From: Bin87 sp034423595 | GTDB lineage: Bacteria; Chloroflexota; Dehalococcoidia; Lucifugimonadales; UBA3495 | NCBI GenBank assembly: GCA_965207025.1 | Contig: OZ242258.1 | Span: forward strand, 1 to 64,000 | DNA length: 64,000 bases | Reading direction: 5' to 3' | Shown here: positions 1 to 10,076 of the stretch, in pieces | How the letters are laid out: every line of letters starts with the position of its first letter | How positions within the stretch are numbered: position 1 is the first letter of the stretch | Notes under the pieces: model-generated | The model's database searches: none | What the model was told of the DNA's origin: nothing | The model's input: only the letters and a program-made list of their open reading frames with translations | Translations under genes and position numbers: made by a program

Positions 1-3000
1 GTGTCCCCCCTGACCGGGATGACGATGTTGGCCGTGGTGGAACCGGCCGGCACGCTCACGCTCAGGGGGTCCGGCTCGGTGTAGTCGCCCGGCGCGTCGG
101 CCGTGCCGGTCAGGGAGTAGGTCACCACGACCGCCTTGCCCGAGGCCGCCGTCAGGCTCACCGGGAAGCTCATGTTCGTGGTCGCCATGGGGTCGTTCCC
201 CTCGGCCACCGCCGCCGCCGGCGCGCCCACCGAGGCCACCGCCGTGGCCGGGTCGTCGTCGGTGATGGTCCCCACGCCCTTGTCGTCGGCCAGGGTCGCG
301 TTGGTGGGCGAGGAGAGCTCCACCAGGAAGGTCTCGTCGTGCTCGTCCAGGGTGTCCTCGGTGGTCTGCACCTCCAGCGTCGCCGTGGTGGCCCCGGCCG
401 CGATGGTCGCCGTGGTGGCGGTCACCGCGGTGTAGTCCGAGGCCCCCGCCGGGTGGGCGTCCGCGGTCTCGTCGGCCGCCGTCTTCCAGGAGAAGGTAAC
501 GTCCCGCCCCGAGGCCGCCGAGAGGGTCACCGTGAACTCCGCCGTGCCCCCCTCGGCCACCGACGCGTCACCCACCGACAGGGTCGGCGTCCCGTCGTCG
601 TCGCTGATGGTCCCCTGGCCCTCGCCGTCGGCGATGGTGGCGTTGGTGGCGTCCGACAGCTTCACCAGGAAGGTCTCGTCGGCCTCGTCCAGGGTGTCCT
701 GGGTGGTCTGCACCTCCAGCTTGACCGTGGTGGCCCCCGCCGCGATGGTCGCGTCGGTGGCCGGCACCGCGGTGTAGTCCGTGGCCCCGGCCGCGTCGGC
801 CCCGGCGGCGGCGTCCGTCTTCCACTTGAAGGTGACCGCCTTGCCCGAGGCCGCCGACAGGGTCACCGTGAACTCCGCCGTGCCGCCCTCGGCCACGCTC
901 ACGTCGTCCACCGACAGGGTCGGCACCGCGTCGTTGTCGCTGATGGTCCCGGTGGCCTCGGCGTCGGCCAGGGTGGCGTTGGTGGGCGAGGACAGCTCCA
1001 CCAGGAAGGTCTCGTCCTCCTCGTCCCGGGTGTCCTGGGTGGTCTGCACCTCCAGCTTGACCGTGGTCCTCCCCGTCGCGATGGTCGCCGTGGTGGCGGT
1101 CACCGCCGTGTAGTCCGAAGCCCCCGCCGGGTGGGTCCCGTCGGCGTCCGCCGCCGTCTTCCAGGAGAAGGTGACCGCCCGCAGCGAGGCCAACGAGAGG
1201 GTCGCCGTGAACTCCGCCGTGCCGCCCTCGGTCACGCTCACGTCGGCCACCGACAGGGTCGGCGCGTCGTCGTCGTCGGTGATGGTCCCGGTGGCCCTCC
1301 ACTCCGTCCTCCTCGACGACGGAGTGGCGAGGGTGAGGGCACCTTCGTTGGTCACGTTTAGCATCACCACCACTATCGTCTCGTCCTCCTCGTCGTACAC
1401 GTCCCCTCTGATCGGAAAGACGATGTTCGCCGCAGTTGTCCCGGCTTTGAGGGTGACGCTATGGGTAGGTCGGGGTTCGGCAAACGGATCAGAGCCCTTG
1501 TAGTCATGGCGCCAATGCGCCGTTCCGCCTACGTCGTAGGTCATCGTCACGTCCTTCTCGACGGCCCGAGACAGGCTCACCGTGAAGATCATGTCCGTCG
1601 TCTTCGTTGGATCGTCACCCTCGGTCACCGCCGCCGGCGCACTCACCGACACATTGGCCGGCTCGATGATGGTGCCCACCGCCTCCGAGTCCGCCAGCGT
1701 CGCGTTGGTCGGGGAGGAGAGTTTCACCAGGAAGGTCTCATCCTCTTCCTCCCTAAGCCAGTTGTCTTCCCTGGTTCCCACCGATAGCGTTACGCTCTGC
1801 ACCCCCGGAAAAATGAGCCTCGTCCTTGGGGTGGTCACCGCCGTGTAGTCCGAAGCCTCCGCCGGGTGGTCCCCGTCGGCGTCGGCCGCCGTCTGCCAGG
1901 AGAAGGTCACAATCTTGGTCGAGGGCACCGACAGGCTCACCGTGAACTTGGCATTGCCGCCCTCCACCACGCTGGCGTCGGCCACCGACAGGGTGGGCGT
2001 CCCGTCGTCGTCGGTGATGGTCCCGGTGGCCGTCAGGTCCGCCGCGTCCTCGTCCAGCGCCGCGTTGGTGGCCCCGGTCAGGGTCACGATCACCGTCTCG
2101 TCGTCCTCGTCCAGCACGTCCCCCCTGACCGGGATGACGATGTTGGCCGTGGTGGAACCGGCCGGCACGCTCACGCTCAGCGGGTTGGGCGCCGTGTAGT
2201 CGCCCGGCGCCCGCGCCGTCCCGGTCAGCGTGTAGGTGACCGTCACCGCCTTGCCCGAGGCCGCTGAAAGCGCGACCGGGAACGACATGTTCGTCGTCTT
2301 CGTAGGGTCGTTCCCCTCGGTCACCGCCGTGGCGTCGCTGATGGACACGACGGCGGTCTGCGCATCGTCGTCCTTGATGGTCGCGGTGACGGTCACCCGG
2401 GGGTCCAGACCTCTTGTGGCGTAATCCGTGCCATCGTCTGTAATATGGAAGTGAACTTCGTCGGAATGAATGGAATTCCCGACACTGGCGTTAAGCTCAA
2501 TGAGGAAGGTTTCGTCATGCTCGTCGATGGCGTCCTCGACCGTCTGCACGGTTATCGATTTGTCGATGTCAGGCCCGGCGTAGTCGGTTGCCCAGGTGAT
2601 GGTCCCGGTTGTCACCGGGGTATAGTCGCTGGCGCCCGCCGGGTGGTCGCCGTCGGCGTCTACGGCCGTGTTCCATTCCAGGGTGACGTCGTCCCCTTCC
2701 ACGGGGGAGCCAAAGTTAATATGTTGGATCTGCACCTTGAAGGTGACGGGATCCCCTTCATCGACCGGCTTGACCGGGTGAAGCACAATAGCGGCCCTGA
2801 TTACGTCGATTACCGTTACCTTCACGTTCCGCCTGGCGGGCAAGCCCGATGCATCGGTCGCCACCAGCGTGACCTCGTAGACGTTGTCCCCGTCCTCGTC
2901 CTTGGGGTCTTCGTAGTCCTGGGCGGCCAGGGACAGTTGGGCCTTGGTCACGTCGGGGTTGGCGGTGGACGTGTCGGTCACCGCGAAGAGGTCGGCGTCG

Positions 3001-6000
3001 TCCCCGCTGAGCGTCCAGGCGATGGCGCCGGTCGGGCTGCCGGCGACCGTGAAATCGGCGCTCCACGCGATATTCTCCTGAACTCGGTAATTCGCCCTTC
3101 CATCCAGGGAAAATCTGTCGCTGATGGTGCCCACCGCCTCGGCGTCGGCCAGGGTGGCGTTGGTGGGGGAGGAGAGTTGCACCAGGAAGGTCTCGTCCGG
3201 CTCGGTGAGGTTGTCCGCGGTGGTTTGCACCTCGATCGTGGCGCTCCGCTCCCCCGCAGCGATGGTGACTGTCTGCAACGTGGACACTGCGGTGTAGTCC
3301 GTCGCCGCCGCGGGATTGGCCCCGTCGGCGTCGTCCGCCGTCTTCCACTTGAAGGTGACGTCCTTGCCGGAGACCGCCGAGAGGGTCACCGTGAACTCGG
3401 CCTTGCTCCCCTCGGCCACGCTGGCGTCCGCCACCGACAGGGTGGGACTGGCGTCGTCGTCAACGATGGTCGCGGTCACGCTCGCCGTGGCGTTCGGGCC
3501 CAGCTTCACGGCGTCGCGATTGTTTGAAATGGTGAATTCCACTTCGTGGGGATGGACGGGATGCTTGGCGATGGCGTCCAGCTCGATCAGGAAGGTCTCG
3601 TCGAACTCATCCAGTCTGTCCTGGGTGGTCTGCACGGTGATCGTTTCGACGACGTCTTCTAAGCCCCTGCTGCCTGGCCAGCCAATGGTCTGGACTGTCA
3701 CCGGGGTATAGTCGGTGGCGTCCGCCGGATGGTCGCCGTCGGCGTCCGCGGCCGTGTTCCATTCCAGGGTGATTTTTTCCAGCGTCGAATCATCGATTAG
3801 CGAGAAGATCCGCACCGTGAATGAGACGGCGCTCCCTTCCTCGACCGCCGTGGGCGGTTCAAACACAACGCCGCCAATGGTTACGTTGGTGACCGTGACT
3901 TGCACATCAGTTGCAGCGGACAGGCCCTCCGTATCGGTGGCCACCAGCGTAACCTCGTACACGTTGTCCCCATCCTTGTCCTTGGGGTCTTCGAAATCCT
4001 GGGCGGACAGGTTGATCTGCGCCCCTACCCGGTCGGATGATGAAGCATCGGCAACGATGAAGAGGTCGGCGTCGTCCCCGGTGAGCGTCCAGGTGACGGC
4101 GCCGTGCGGATTGCCGTGAATCACGAAATCGTCAGCGGGACTGTCCCACGCAACATTTTCGGTAGCTTCGAAACTGGTGTCTCCGGTGATCTGGAACCCG
4201 TCGGTGATGGTGCCTTCACCCTCGGCGTCCTCCAGCGTCGCGTTGGTGGGCGAGGACAGCCGCACCAGGAAGGTCTCGTCCGGCTCGTCCCGCGTGTCCT
4301 GGGTGGTCTGCACCTCCAGGGTGGCGCTGCGGTCTCCCGCCGGGATGGTCACCGTCTGCAAAGTGGTCACCGCCGTGTAGTCCGTTCCTGCCGTGGCCGG
4401 ATTGGCCCCGCTGGCGTCGTCGGCCGTTTGCCACTGGAAGGTCACGTCCCGCTCCGAGGCCGCGCTCAGGCTCACCTCGAAGGCTGCCTTGCTCCCCTCG
4501 GGCGCTTTGGCGTCGTTCACCGACAGGGTGGGCGTGCCATCGTCGTCGGTGATGGTGCCCGTGGCTGTCAGGTCCGCCGCCGTGGTGGACAGCTCCGCGT
4601 TGACGGCCTCCGTCAGGGTAACGATCACCGTCTCGTCATCCTCGTCCACCACGTCGCCCTTGACCGGGATCACGATGTTGGCCGTCGTCGACCCCGCCGG
4701 GATGGTGACGCTCAGCGGGTCCGGGGTCGTGTAGTCGCTGACCTCCTCGGCCGTCCCGCCCGTGGCCGTCCCGCTCAGGGTGTAGGTCAGCGTCGCGTCG
4801 CTGTTACGGGCCTCCGACAGGCTCACCGGGAAGTTCAGGTCCGTGGTCACCGCGGGGTCGTCGCCCTCGGCCACCGCCGCCGCCGGGTCGGCTACCGATG
4901 CTATGGGAAAGCGGGTGACGGTTACCCCCACGTCCTGGGTATCGGTATTGCCGTCTTCGTCGGTGGCCCGGGCGGTGACCTGGTACACGTTGTCCGTGTT
5001 CTGGTCCGCCGGATCATCGAAATCCTGGGCCGGCAGGGAGATGACGCCGGTGTCCGCGTCAATGGTGAAGAGCGCGGCGTCGTCCCCTTCCAGGGTCCAG
5101 GTTACGTGGCCCACGGGGGCGCCGGAAACCGTTGGGACGGGCGATTCCCATTCCAGGCCCTCCAGTCGCACCGCGTCGCTGTAACCGCCCACGGCCACCG
5201 AACCCAGGTCATCGTCCCGGATGGCTATCCGGGGCATCCGGTACGCTTGGTTGTCACCGACGGGGAAATATCCCCGGTAGCGAGGCTGCGGAGAAGTGAC
5301 GGAAGCTATAGAGAATAGAACCCCCAGGTCTTCATCGGCTTCAATGCGGCTGTCCTCGGTAGTGGCGACGGGCAGTTTCCAGGATTGAGTTCCCGACGGG
5401 ATAAGAATGGTGCGAGACGGATAATTCCCGTATCCGGAAATTCCTCTGCTCCGGGGCCAGCCTGTGTAGTCGACGTCGTCGTCGGCTGCCGGATTGCTGA
5501 CCCCGGAAGTTGTCAGGTACACAATACCCGTTACCAAACGCGTCAACGGGTTGGATGAATTGAACAAGATGTCAACCGTTTCGCCTTCGTCCACCACCCG
5601 GTCGGGGATGTTAAGATCCGGCCGGGTGGAGTCGTTGATCTCGACGGTGGCCTCGCCTTCCACGGGGTGGATGTTGAGCCCGGCGGACGCCTCTTCCAGG
5701 AAGACGGTGAAGGTCTCGGGCACGGGCTCTACCCGGCCCTCCTCGAATATGACGACATCGACCGTCTGCGCCGTTTCTCCGGGGGCGAAGGTGATCTTTT
5801 CACGGACGGGCTGGTAATCCTCGCCGGCGATTGCGGTGCCGTTCCTGACGTCGACGAAGACCTCCAGCGCCTGCGTGTGGGCCTTGGAAAGGCTGACGGT
5901 GAACCGGGCCCGCCCGGCGTCCTCGTTCACCGAGGCGGGGCCGCTCACGGACGCCTGGGGCCGCTCGTCGTCAACGATGGTGGTGGTGAGCACCAAACCA

Positions 6001-9000
6001 AGCCGGGCGTCAGGCGAGAACAGGCTCCACCCCCTCCCAACGAACGGATAGAGCCACAGGGACAGGGTTTCGTTGCCTTCTGCCAAACTGTCTCCGCGGG
6101 GCCGCACGCCAAACGTAATCTCGCGGAGTGTTCCCCCAAATTGTACGGTGTGAATCTCCGCCAGCTCGCCAATTCGAGTTCGCTCATGGCATTCCACTAA
6201 ACTCGCCCGGAACTCGCCGTTGGCGATTCTGCCAACTGAGACATCCGTGCTGCCGGCGGCGCCCACAGTCAGGCCCCGAGGCGTCGCTCCTCCCGGGAGG
6301 TTCCCGGGGTTGGGACGCGTCAGGGCGCACACCTGAAACCCGAACTCGTCCCATGGAAAGTTCACTTCATCGGGATGCGCCTCCCGCCTGATCTTCACCT
6401 GATAGATCGTGTCGTCGTCCCAGTCGGCAGTCGTGCCCTCGGGAAGGGCCGCAGGGAGGACGCCGACGATCTCCCAGGTCAGGGCGTCGTCGTCCTCGAT
6501 TTCGGCATAGCCGACGACGCCCTCGCTGAAGTCGATGCTGGCTTCGTCGCCGCTGATGGTCACCCGGAACTCTTCGGTGTTCTCGAGGAAATCGTCGTCA
6601 TTGACCGTGACCGAAACCGTCTTCTCGGTTTCGCCGGCCGCGAAGGTGACGGAGCCGCTGGCGGCGGTGAAGTCATTCTCTCCCTGGTTGCCGTTGCCTC
6701 CGCTGCGGGCCGAATGGAGTGGGCCCGAGGCCCCGTCGCTCGTTGCCCACCGGACGGTCACGGCCGAGGTCTGGGCCGGCTTGAGGCTGATCACGAAATC
6801 GGCCGTGGCGCCGGGACCCTCGGTGACCGGGGCGGCGGCGGCGATGGCTACCTGCATGGTGTCGTCGTTCCTGATGGTGCCCACGGCGGTGGGGTCCCGG
6901 AACTTGGCATGGGGCGCGTGGGCCAGCTGGACCCGGAACTGCTCGTCGACCTCGGGCTCGATGTCGGTCTGGGAATCCACCACGATGGCCTTGCTCAGCT
7001 CGCCCGGCGCGAAGGTGACGGTCTGCCGCGCCGTAACGCCCACGTAGTCATTGTCCAGGACACTGGCGGTGTCGTCCTCCGTCACCCATATCACCGACAC
7101 CGGCCTCTCCGAGGCGGCGTCCAGGGAGATGGTGAATTCGAGGCTGCCGCCTTCCACGGCCTCGGCGTCGCCAATGGACATCCAGGGACGGGAGTCGTCG
7201 TCCCGCACGGTCACCACTGCATCCACGTCGTCGGGCAGGGCGCCGGTGACGGAGTCCACCGTCACGGTGAAGTACTGGTCGCCCTCGTCTATCGTGTCTT
7301 GCAGCGTCTGCACCGCGGGCAAGTCGATGCTGGTCTCACCGGCGGGGATGGTGGCGGACTGCATGGTTCGCGCCGTGTAGTCCTTGCCTGCCTTGGCGGT
7401 GTGGGCGTCGTCGGCGCCGTTGCCGCCGTCCTGGGTCTTCCAGGTGAAGGTGACGTCGGTGGCCGACGGATCGCTGAGGGTGGCCCGCACGTGAGCCGGC
7501 TGCCCTTCGGTGACCTTGTCTTCCAGGGCCGTCAGCGACAGGCCGGGCCGGTCCACGATGATGATGGTGGGCATGGAGACGCTGGCCGCCAGGTCTGCAT
7601 ACTCGTAGTTGGCCCCGAACAGCTGCTTTCGGACACGTTCGTTTTCTGGCGCAACGCCCAGCAAGAAAAGGCTGGCCCCGGCTTCAAACTCCAGGGTGAA
7701 GGTTTCCAGATCCTCGCCGCTTATCCCGTCGTCATGAACTCCAATCGCCTTGCGACCAGTGGTTTGGCCTTTCGGGACATGGATCCAAAAGGCCGTGCCG
7801 CTCAGGTCTCGATAATCAACCCCTCCCGTCGCCGTAATGTCTTTGGTCTTGAAGTTGGCGGACAGATCGTAGGGCACGGGCCTGGAGAGGGTGAGACGAA
7901 CAACGGCCGAGACTCCTTCCAGCACCGTGGCGTCATCCACGGTAACCGCCAGTTCCACCGGGTCGTCGTCGTTGAGGATGATGCCGCGAGAGATGAGGCC
8001 GCCGCCGCCGCAGGAAGGCACGCCGCGGAAGCAGGCGTTCACCGCGTTGGTAAAGCTAATCCACACGACTTCATCGGGTTCTTTCTCGTAATCGCCCTTG
8101 ACGGTGACCTCGACATTCTTTCGCGTTTCGCCGGGCAGGAAGGTGAGGGTGCCGGAACTCAGGGCCTCGTAGTCCGTGCCCGATGTGGCCTGGTCAGGCA
8201 GTCCGGCTCCGGTCCGGGAGATCCTTGCGTAGTTCATTTTGACCGTCCGGCCGCTGGACCGGTCCAGCCGGACAACGTAGGTGAGCTTGGCGGTTTCCCC
8301 TTCGTCGGGCTCCCTCACCGTCGAACTGGTCACGGACACGATTGGCGGGTCGTCGTCATCCGTGATGGTCAGTTCCTTCAGGAAATAGCGATGTTCAGTG
8401 CCGTCAGCGTCGGTCTCTACTATGGGCTGGCCGCCGTCGGCATCGACCGCCCGCAACCCTTCGGCATTGCCATAGAACACCAGGATGCATTCGTCGTTCT
8501 CATCCAGAACATCCCGGCGGGTATAGACCTCGAAATGCTTGGTCTGGTCTCCTGGCCCAAAGGTGAAGCGCTGTGAATTCACTGCCCGGTAATCCACGTG
8601 CTCCACCGCTCGTTTTTCGTCGCCGTCGCAATAGCTGCCGGTTGGCTTGACGACTTCGGCGAGAATGCTGGCATGCTCGCCGGGCCGCAGTGCCCTCGCC
8701 AGGGTGACGGGCAGCCGGGCCGCCTCACCCTCCGCCACCGTGCCGCCCGTGACCGTGACGTCGACGGTGTCATCGCTCTCGATCAAGCCATACGCCTTGA
8801 GGGTCGTATCCGTAGTTCCGTCGCCGTCCGAGTCGGGAAACTCCAAGTTGCCGGATGGATTGCTGAGGGTCAGGGTAAAGGCTTCCCGTCCCTCAACTAG
8901 ATTGTCGTCGACCGGGGTGACGACAATCTCCTGCACCTTGGTGTCCAGGAAGGAGAGTGTTCCCGATGCGCCGCCCGCCGGCGGCGTGTAGTCGGCGGCG

Positions 9001-9851
9001 CTGGCGGCATCGGCGAAACCGGGCGGGGCGGCGGGTGTGATGGCGTAGTCGACGGTTTGAGCGGCGCCCGTTGGCGCGGTCGGCAGCTCAACTTGAAAGA
9101 CGACCTTGCCGTCCTTCTTGGCAGCTGCTGTGGCGCCGTCGCTCCAGTCCTCCTTGCCTCCGTCGTCTGCCACGGTGACGGGGAGCGGCCGGTTGGTGAT
9201 GTCGATCTTCAACCAGAAATTGCGGCCGGCGCAAATACTTGGGAAAGATGCGTCGGGGCAAGGGGGAAGAGTGAGTCCCGAATTCAAATCGGCTATGAGT
9301 ACGAGGTAGAACTGTTCCGGCCTCTCTGCGATACCATCCCAGACTGCCTCTATGGACATCGTTACGGTGCGAGCCTCTTCCGAACCGCCGCCAATCTCTA
9401 TACTAGTACTCCGCTGGACGTTTATGGGGTTGGAACTGTCCGTCCCCAAATACGCCACGTAGTCTTCTCCCCGTTCCGCGCTGTCGGGGTCGGAAGGGGT
9501 AGTAGGGTTCGAGTTAAGAAAACCGGCTTCAAAGGTGCGCGTCCGGGTTCCGGAATTTGCCGGTATAGTGAAGGTGATGACCTGGGCCGGTCCGCCTTCG
9601 ATAATCGTGGCGGTGGTCGGGGATACCGTCAATGGGACACGGTCTGGGCCCTGCTGGGCCGAGACGTCGCTGGCGAGCAAGGCGCCCAGGAGCGCCCCCG
9701 CCAAGCAGAGGAGCAAGGCCAGGCTCAGCCAGAGCGCGCACCGACCGGCCAGAGCCGACCGGCCGGGCCGGCGCGGGATACCGCCGGGCGCGGCGAACGG
9801 GCCGGCCCGACCCGGTAAGCGGAGCAGCGTATTTTGACGGAACCAGGGCAA
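1..9851 (-). CDS. Giant secreted Calx-beta/cadherin repeat protein (C-terminus beyond window)
   Basis: One uninterrupted minus-strand frame of about 3,283 codons enters from the right and leaves the window without a stop. I chose a TTG start at 9849-9851, preceded by AAGGA at 5-nt spacing; no ATG or GTG lies in frame nearby. After a basic leader comes a hydrophobic signal segment ending in ASDVSA, at about residues 45-70. The rest is about 23 Calx-beta-like units, recognised by recurring TPTLSVxDxSVxEG, DYTAVT and DETFLVxLSSPTNATL motifs ending in TITDDD. Three cadherin-like units (ALFxIDxDTG, DxDGDNVYEVTLVATD) are interspersed. These families form calcium-binding beta-sandwiches in extracellular proteins, so a surface or secreted adhesin or structural protein is the likely role. 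Adjacent units near the left edge are nearly identical at DNA level, indicating recent internal duplication. The anchoring or secretion domain, if any, lies outside the window. Confidence 0.9.
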   Translation of the reverse strand, partial: MPWFRQNTLLRLPGRAGPFAAPGGIPRRPGRSALAGRCALWLSLALLLCLAGALLGALLASDVSAQQGPDRVPLTVSPTTATIIEGGPAQVITFTIPANSGTRTRTFEAGFLNSNPTTPSDPDSAERGEDYVAYLGTDSSNPINVQRSTSIEIGGGSEEARTVTMSIEAVWDGIAERPEQFYLVLIADLNSGLTLPPCPDASFPSICAGRNFWLKIDITNRPLPVTVADDGGKEDWSDGATAAAKKDGKVVFQVELPTAPTGAAQTVDYAITPAAPPGFADAASAADYTPPAGGASGTLSFLDTKVQEIVVTPVDDNLVEGREAFTLTLSNPSGNLEFPDSDGDGTTDTTLKAYGLIESDDTVDVTVTGGTVAEGEAARLPVTLARALRPGEHASILAEVVKPTGSYCDGDEKRAVEHVDYRAVNSQRFTFGPGDQTKHFEVYTRRDVLDENDECILVFYGNAEGLRAVDADGGQPIVETDADGTEHRYFLKELTITDDDDPPIVSVTSSTVREPDEGETAKLTYVVRLDRSSGRTVKMNYARISRTGAGLPDQATSGTDYEALSSGTLTFLPGETRKNVEVTVKGDYEKEPDEVVWISFTNAVNACFRGVPSCGGGGLISRGIILNDDDPVELAVTVDDATVLEGVSAVVRLTLSRPVPYDLSANFKTKDITATGGVDYRDLSGTAFWIHVPKGQTTGRKAIGVHDDGISGEDLETFTLEFEAGASLFLLGVAPENERVRKQLFGANYEYADLAASVSMPTIIIVDRPGLSLTALEDKVTEGQPAHVRATLSDPSATDVTFTWKTQDGGNGADDAHTAKAGKDYTARTMQSATIPAGETSIDLPAVQTLQDTIDEGDQYFTVTVDSVTGALPDDVDAVVTVRDDDSRPWMSIGDAEAVEGGSLEFTISLDAASERPVSVIWVTEDDTASVLDNDYVGVTARQTVTFAPGELSKAIVVDSQTDIEPEVDEQFRVQLAHAPHAKFRDPTAVGTIRNDDTMQVAIAAAAPVTEGPGATADFVISLKPAQTSAVTVRWATSDGASGPLHSARSGGNGNQGENDFTAASGSVTFAAGETEKTVSVTVNDDDFLENTEEFRVTISGDEASIDFSEGVVGYAEIEDDDALTWEIVGVLPAALPEGTTADWDDDTIYQVKIRREAHPDEVNFPWDEFGFQVCALTRPNPGNLPGGATPRGLTVGAAGSTDVSVGRIANGEFRASLVECHERTRIGELAEIHTVQFGGTLREITFGVRPRGDSLAEGNETLSLWLYPFVGRGWSLFSPDARLGLVLTTTIVDDERPQASVSGPASVNEDAGRARFTVSLSKAHTQALEVFVDVRNGTAIAGEDYQPVREKITFAPGETAQTVDVVIFEEGRVEPVPETFTVFLEEASAGLNIHPVEGEATVEINDSTRPDLNIPDRVVDEGETVDILFNSSNPLTRLVTGIVYLTTSGVSNPAADDDVDYTGWPRSRGISGYGNYPSRTILIPSGTQSWKLPVATTEDSRIEADEDLGVLFSIASVTSPQPRYRGYFPVGDNQAYRMPRIAIRDDDLGSVAVGGYSDAVRLEGLEWESPVPTVSGAPVGHVTWTLEGDDAALFTIDADTGVISLPAQDFDDPADQNTDNVYQVTARATDEDGNTDTQDVGVTVTRFPIASVADPAAAVAEGDDPAVTTDLNFPVSLSEARNSDATLTYTLSGTATGGTAEEVSDYTTPDPLSVTIPAGSTTANIVIPVKGDVVDEDDETVIVTLTEAVNAELSTTAADLTATGTITDDDGTPTLSVNDAKAPEGSKAAFEVSLSAASERDVTFQWQTADDASGANPATAGTDYTAVTTLQTVTIPAGDRSATLEVQTTQDTRDEPDETFLVRLSSPTNATLEDAEGEGTITDGFQITGDTSFEATENVAWDSPADDFVIHGNPHGAVTWTLTGDDADLFIVADASSSDRVGAQINLSAQDFEDPKDKDGDNVYEVTLVATDTEGLSAATDVQVTVTNVTIGGVVFEPPTAVEEGSAVSFTVRIFSLIDDSTLEKITLEWNTAADADGDHPADATDYTPVTVQTIGWPGSRGLEDVVETITVQTTQDRLDEFDETFLIELDAIAKHPVHPHEVEFTISNNRDAVKLGPNATASVTATIVDDDASPTLSVADASVAEGSKAEFTVTLSAVSGKDVTFKWKTADDADGANPAAATDYTAVSTLQTVTIAAGERSATIEVQTTADNLTEPDETFLVQLSSPTNATLADAEAVGTISDRFSLDGRANYRVQENIAWSADFTVAGSPTGAIAWTLSGDDADLFAVTDTSTANPDVTKAQLSLAAQDYEDPKDEDGDNVYEVTLVATDASGLPARRNVKVTVIDVIRAAIVLHPVKPVDEGDPVTFKVQIQHINFGSPVEGDDVTLEWNTAVDADGDHPAGASDYTPVTTGTITWATDYAGPDIDKSITVQTVEDAIDEHDETFLIELNASVGNSIHSDEVHFHITDDGTDYATRGLDPRVTVTATIKDDDAQTAVVSISDATAVTEGNDPTKTTNMSFPVALSAASGKAVTVTYTLTGTARAPGDYTAPNPLSVSVPAGSTTANIVIPVRGDVLDEDDETVIVTLTGATNAALDEDAADLTATGTITDDDGTPTLSVADASVVEGGNAKFTVSLSVPSTKIVTFSWQTAADADGDHPAEASDYTAVTTPRTRLIFPGVQSVTLSVGTREDNWLREEEDETFLVKLSSPTNATLADSEAVGTIIEPANVSVSAPAAVTEGDDPTKTTDMIFTVSLSRAVEKDVTMTYDVGGTAHWRHDYKGSDPFAEPRPTHSVTLKAGTTAANIVFPIRGDVYDEEDETIVVVMLNVTNEGALTLATPSSRRTEWRATGTITDDDDAPTLSVADVSVTEGGTAEFTATLSLASLRAVTFSWKTAADADGTHPAGASDYTAVTATTATIATGRTTVKLEVQTTQDTRDEEDETFLVELSSPTNATLADAEATGTISDNDAVPTLSVDDVSVAEGGTAEFTVTLSAASGKAVTFKWKTDAAAGADAAGATDYTAVPATDATIAAGATTVKLEVQTTQDTLDEADETFLVKLSDATNATIADGEGQGTISDDDGTPTLSVGDASVAEGGTAEFTVTLSAASGRDVTFSWKTAADETADAHPAGASDYTAVTATTATIAAGATTATLEVQTTEDTLDEHDETFLVELSSPTNATLADDKGVGTITDDDPATAVASVGAPAAAVAEGNDPMATTNMSFPVSLTAASGKAVVVTYSLTGTADAPGDYTEPDPLSVSVPAGSTTANIVIPVRGD

Positions 9852-10076
9852 AACATTCCTTAACAGGAGTGCCGGACCAACACCGCGACGTCCACGTTGC
9901 GATGGGAGACCGGCCAGGAATTTATCGGTGTCGGGGTCGAGCGCCTGGGAAACGCGGAGCGGGACAGCTTGGCTCTGGGGCAGTTGCGGCCGGGGATCGT
10001 TTTCGCCGCGGCGCGCAGGGATACCGTGAGCCTCGGCCTCTTGCCCCGGCGTTTAACCCCCCAGAGTCGGGGGGGG

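Noticed and set aside
136..9837. Many plus-strand open frames of 60-730 codons across the first 9.8 kb
   Set aside because: They mirror the codons of the continuous minus-strand Calx-beta gene, are low-complexity, and lack ribosome sites.
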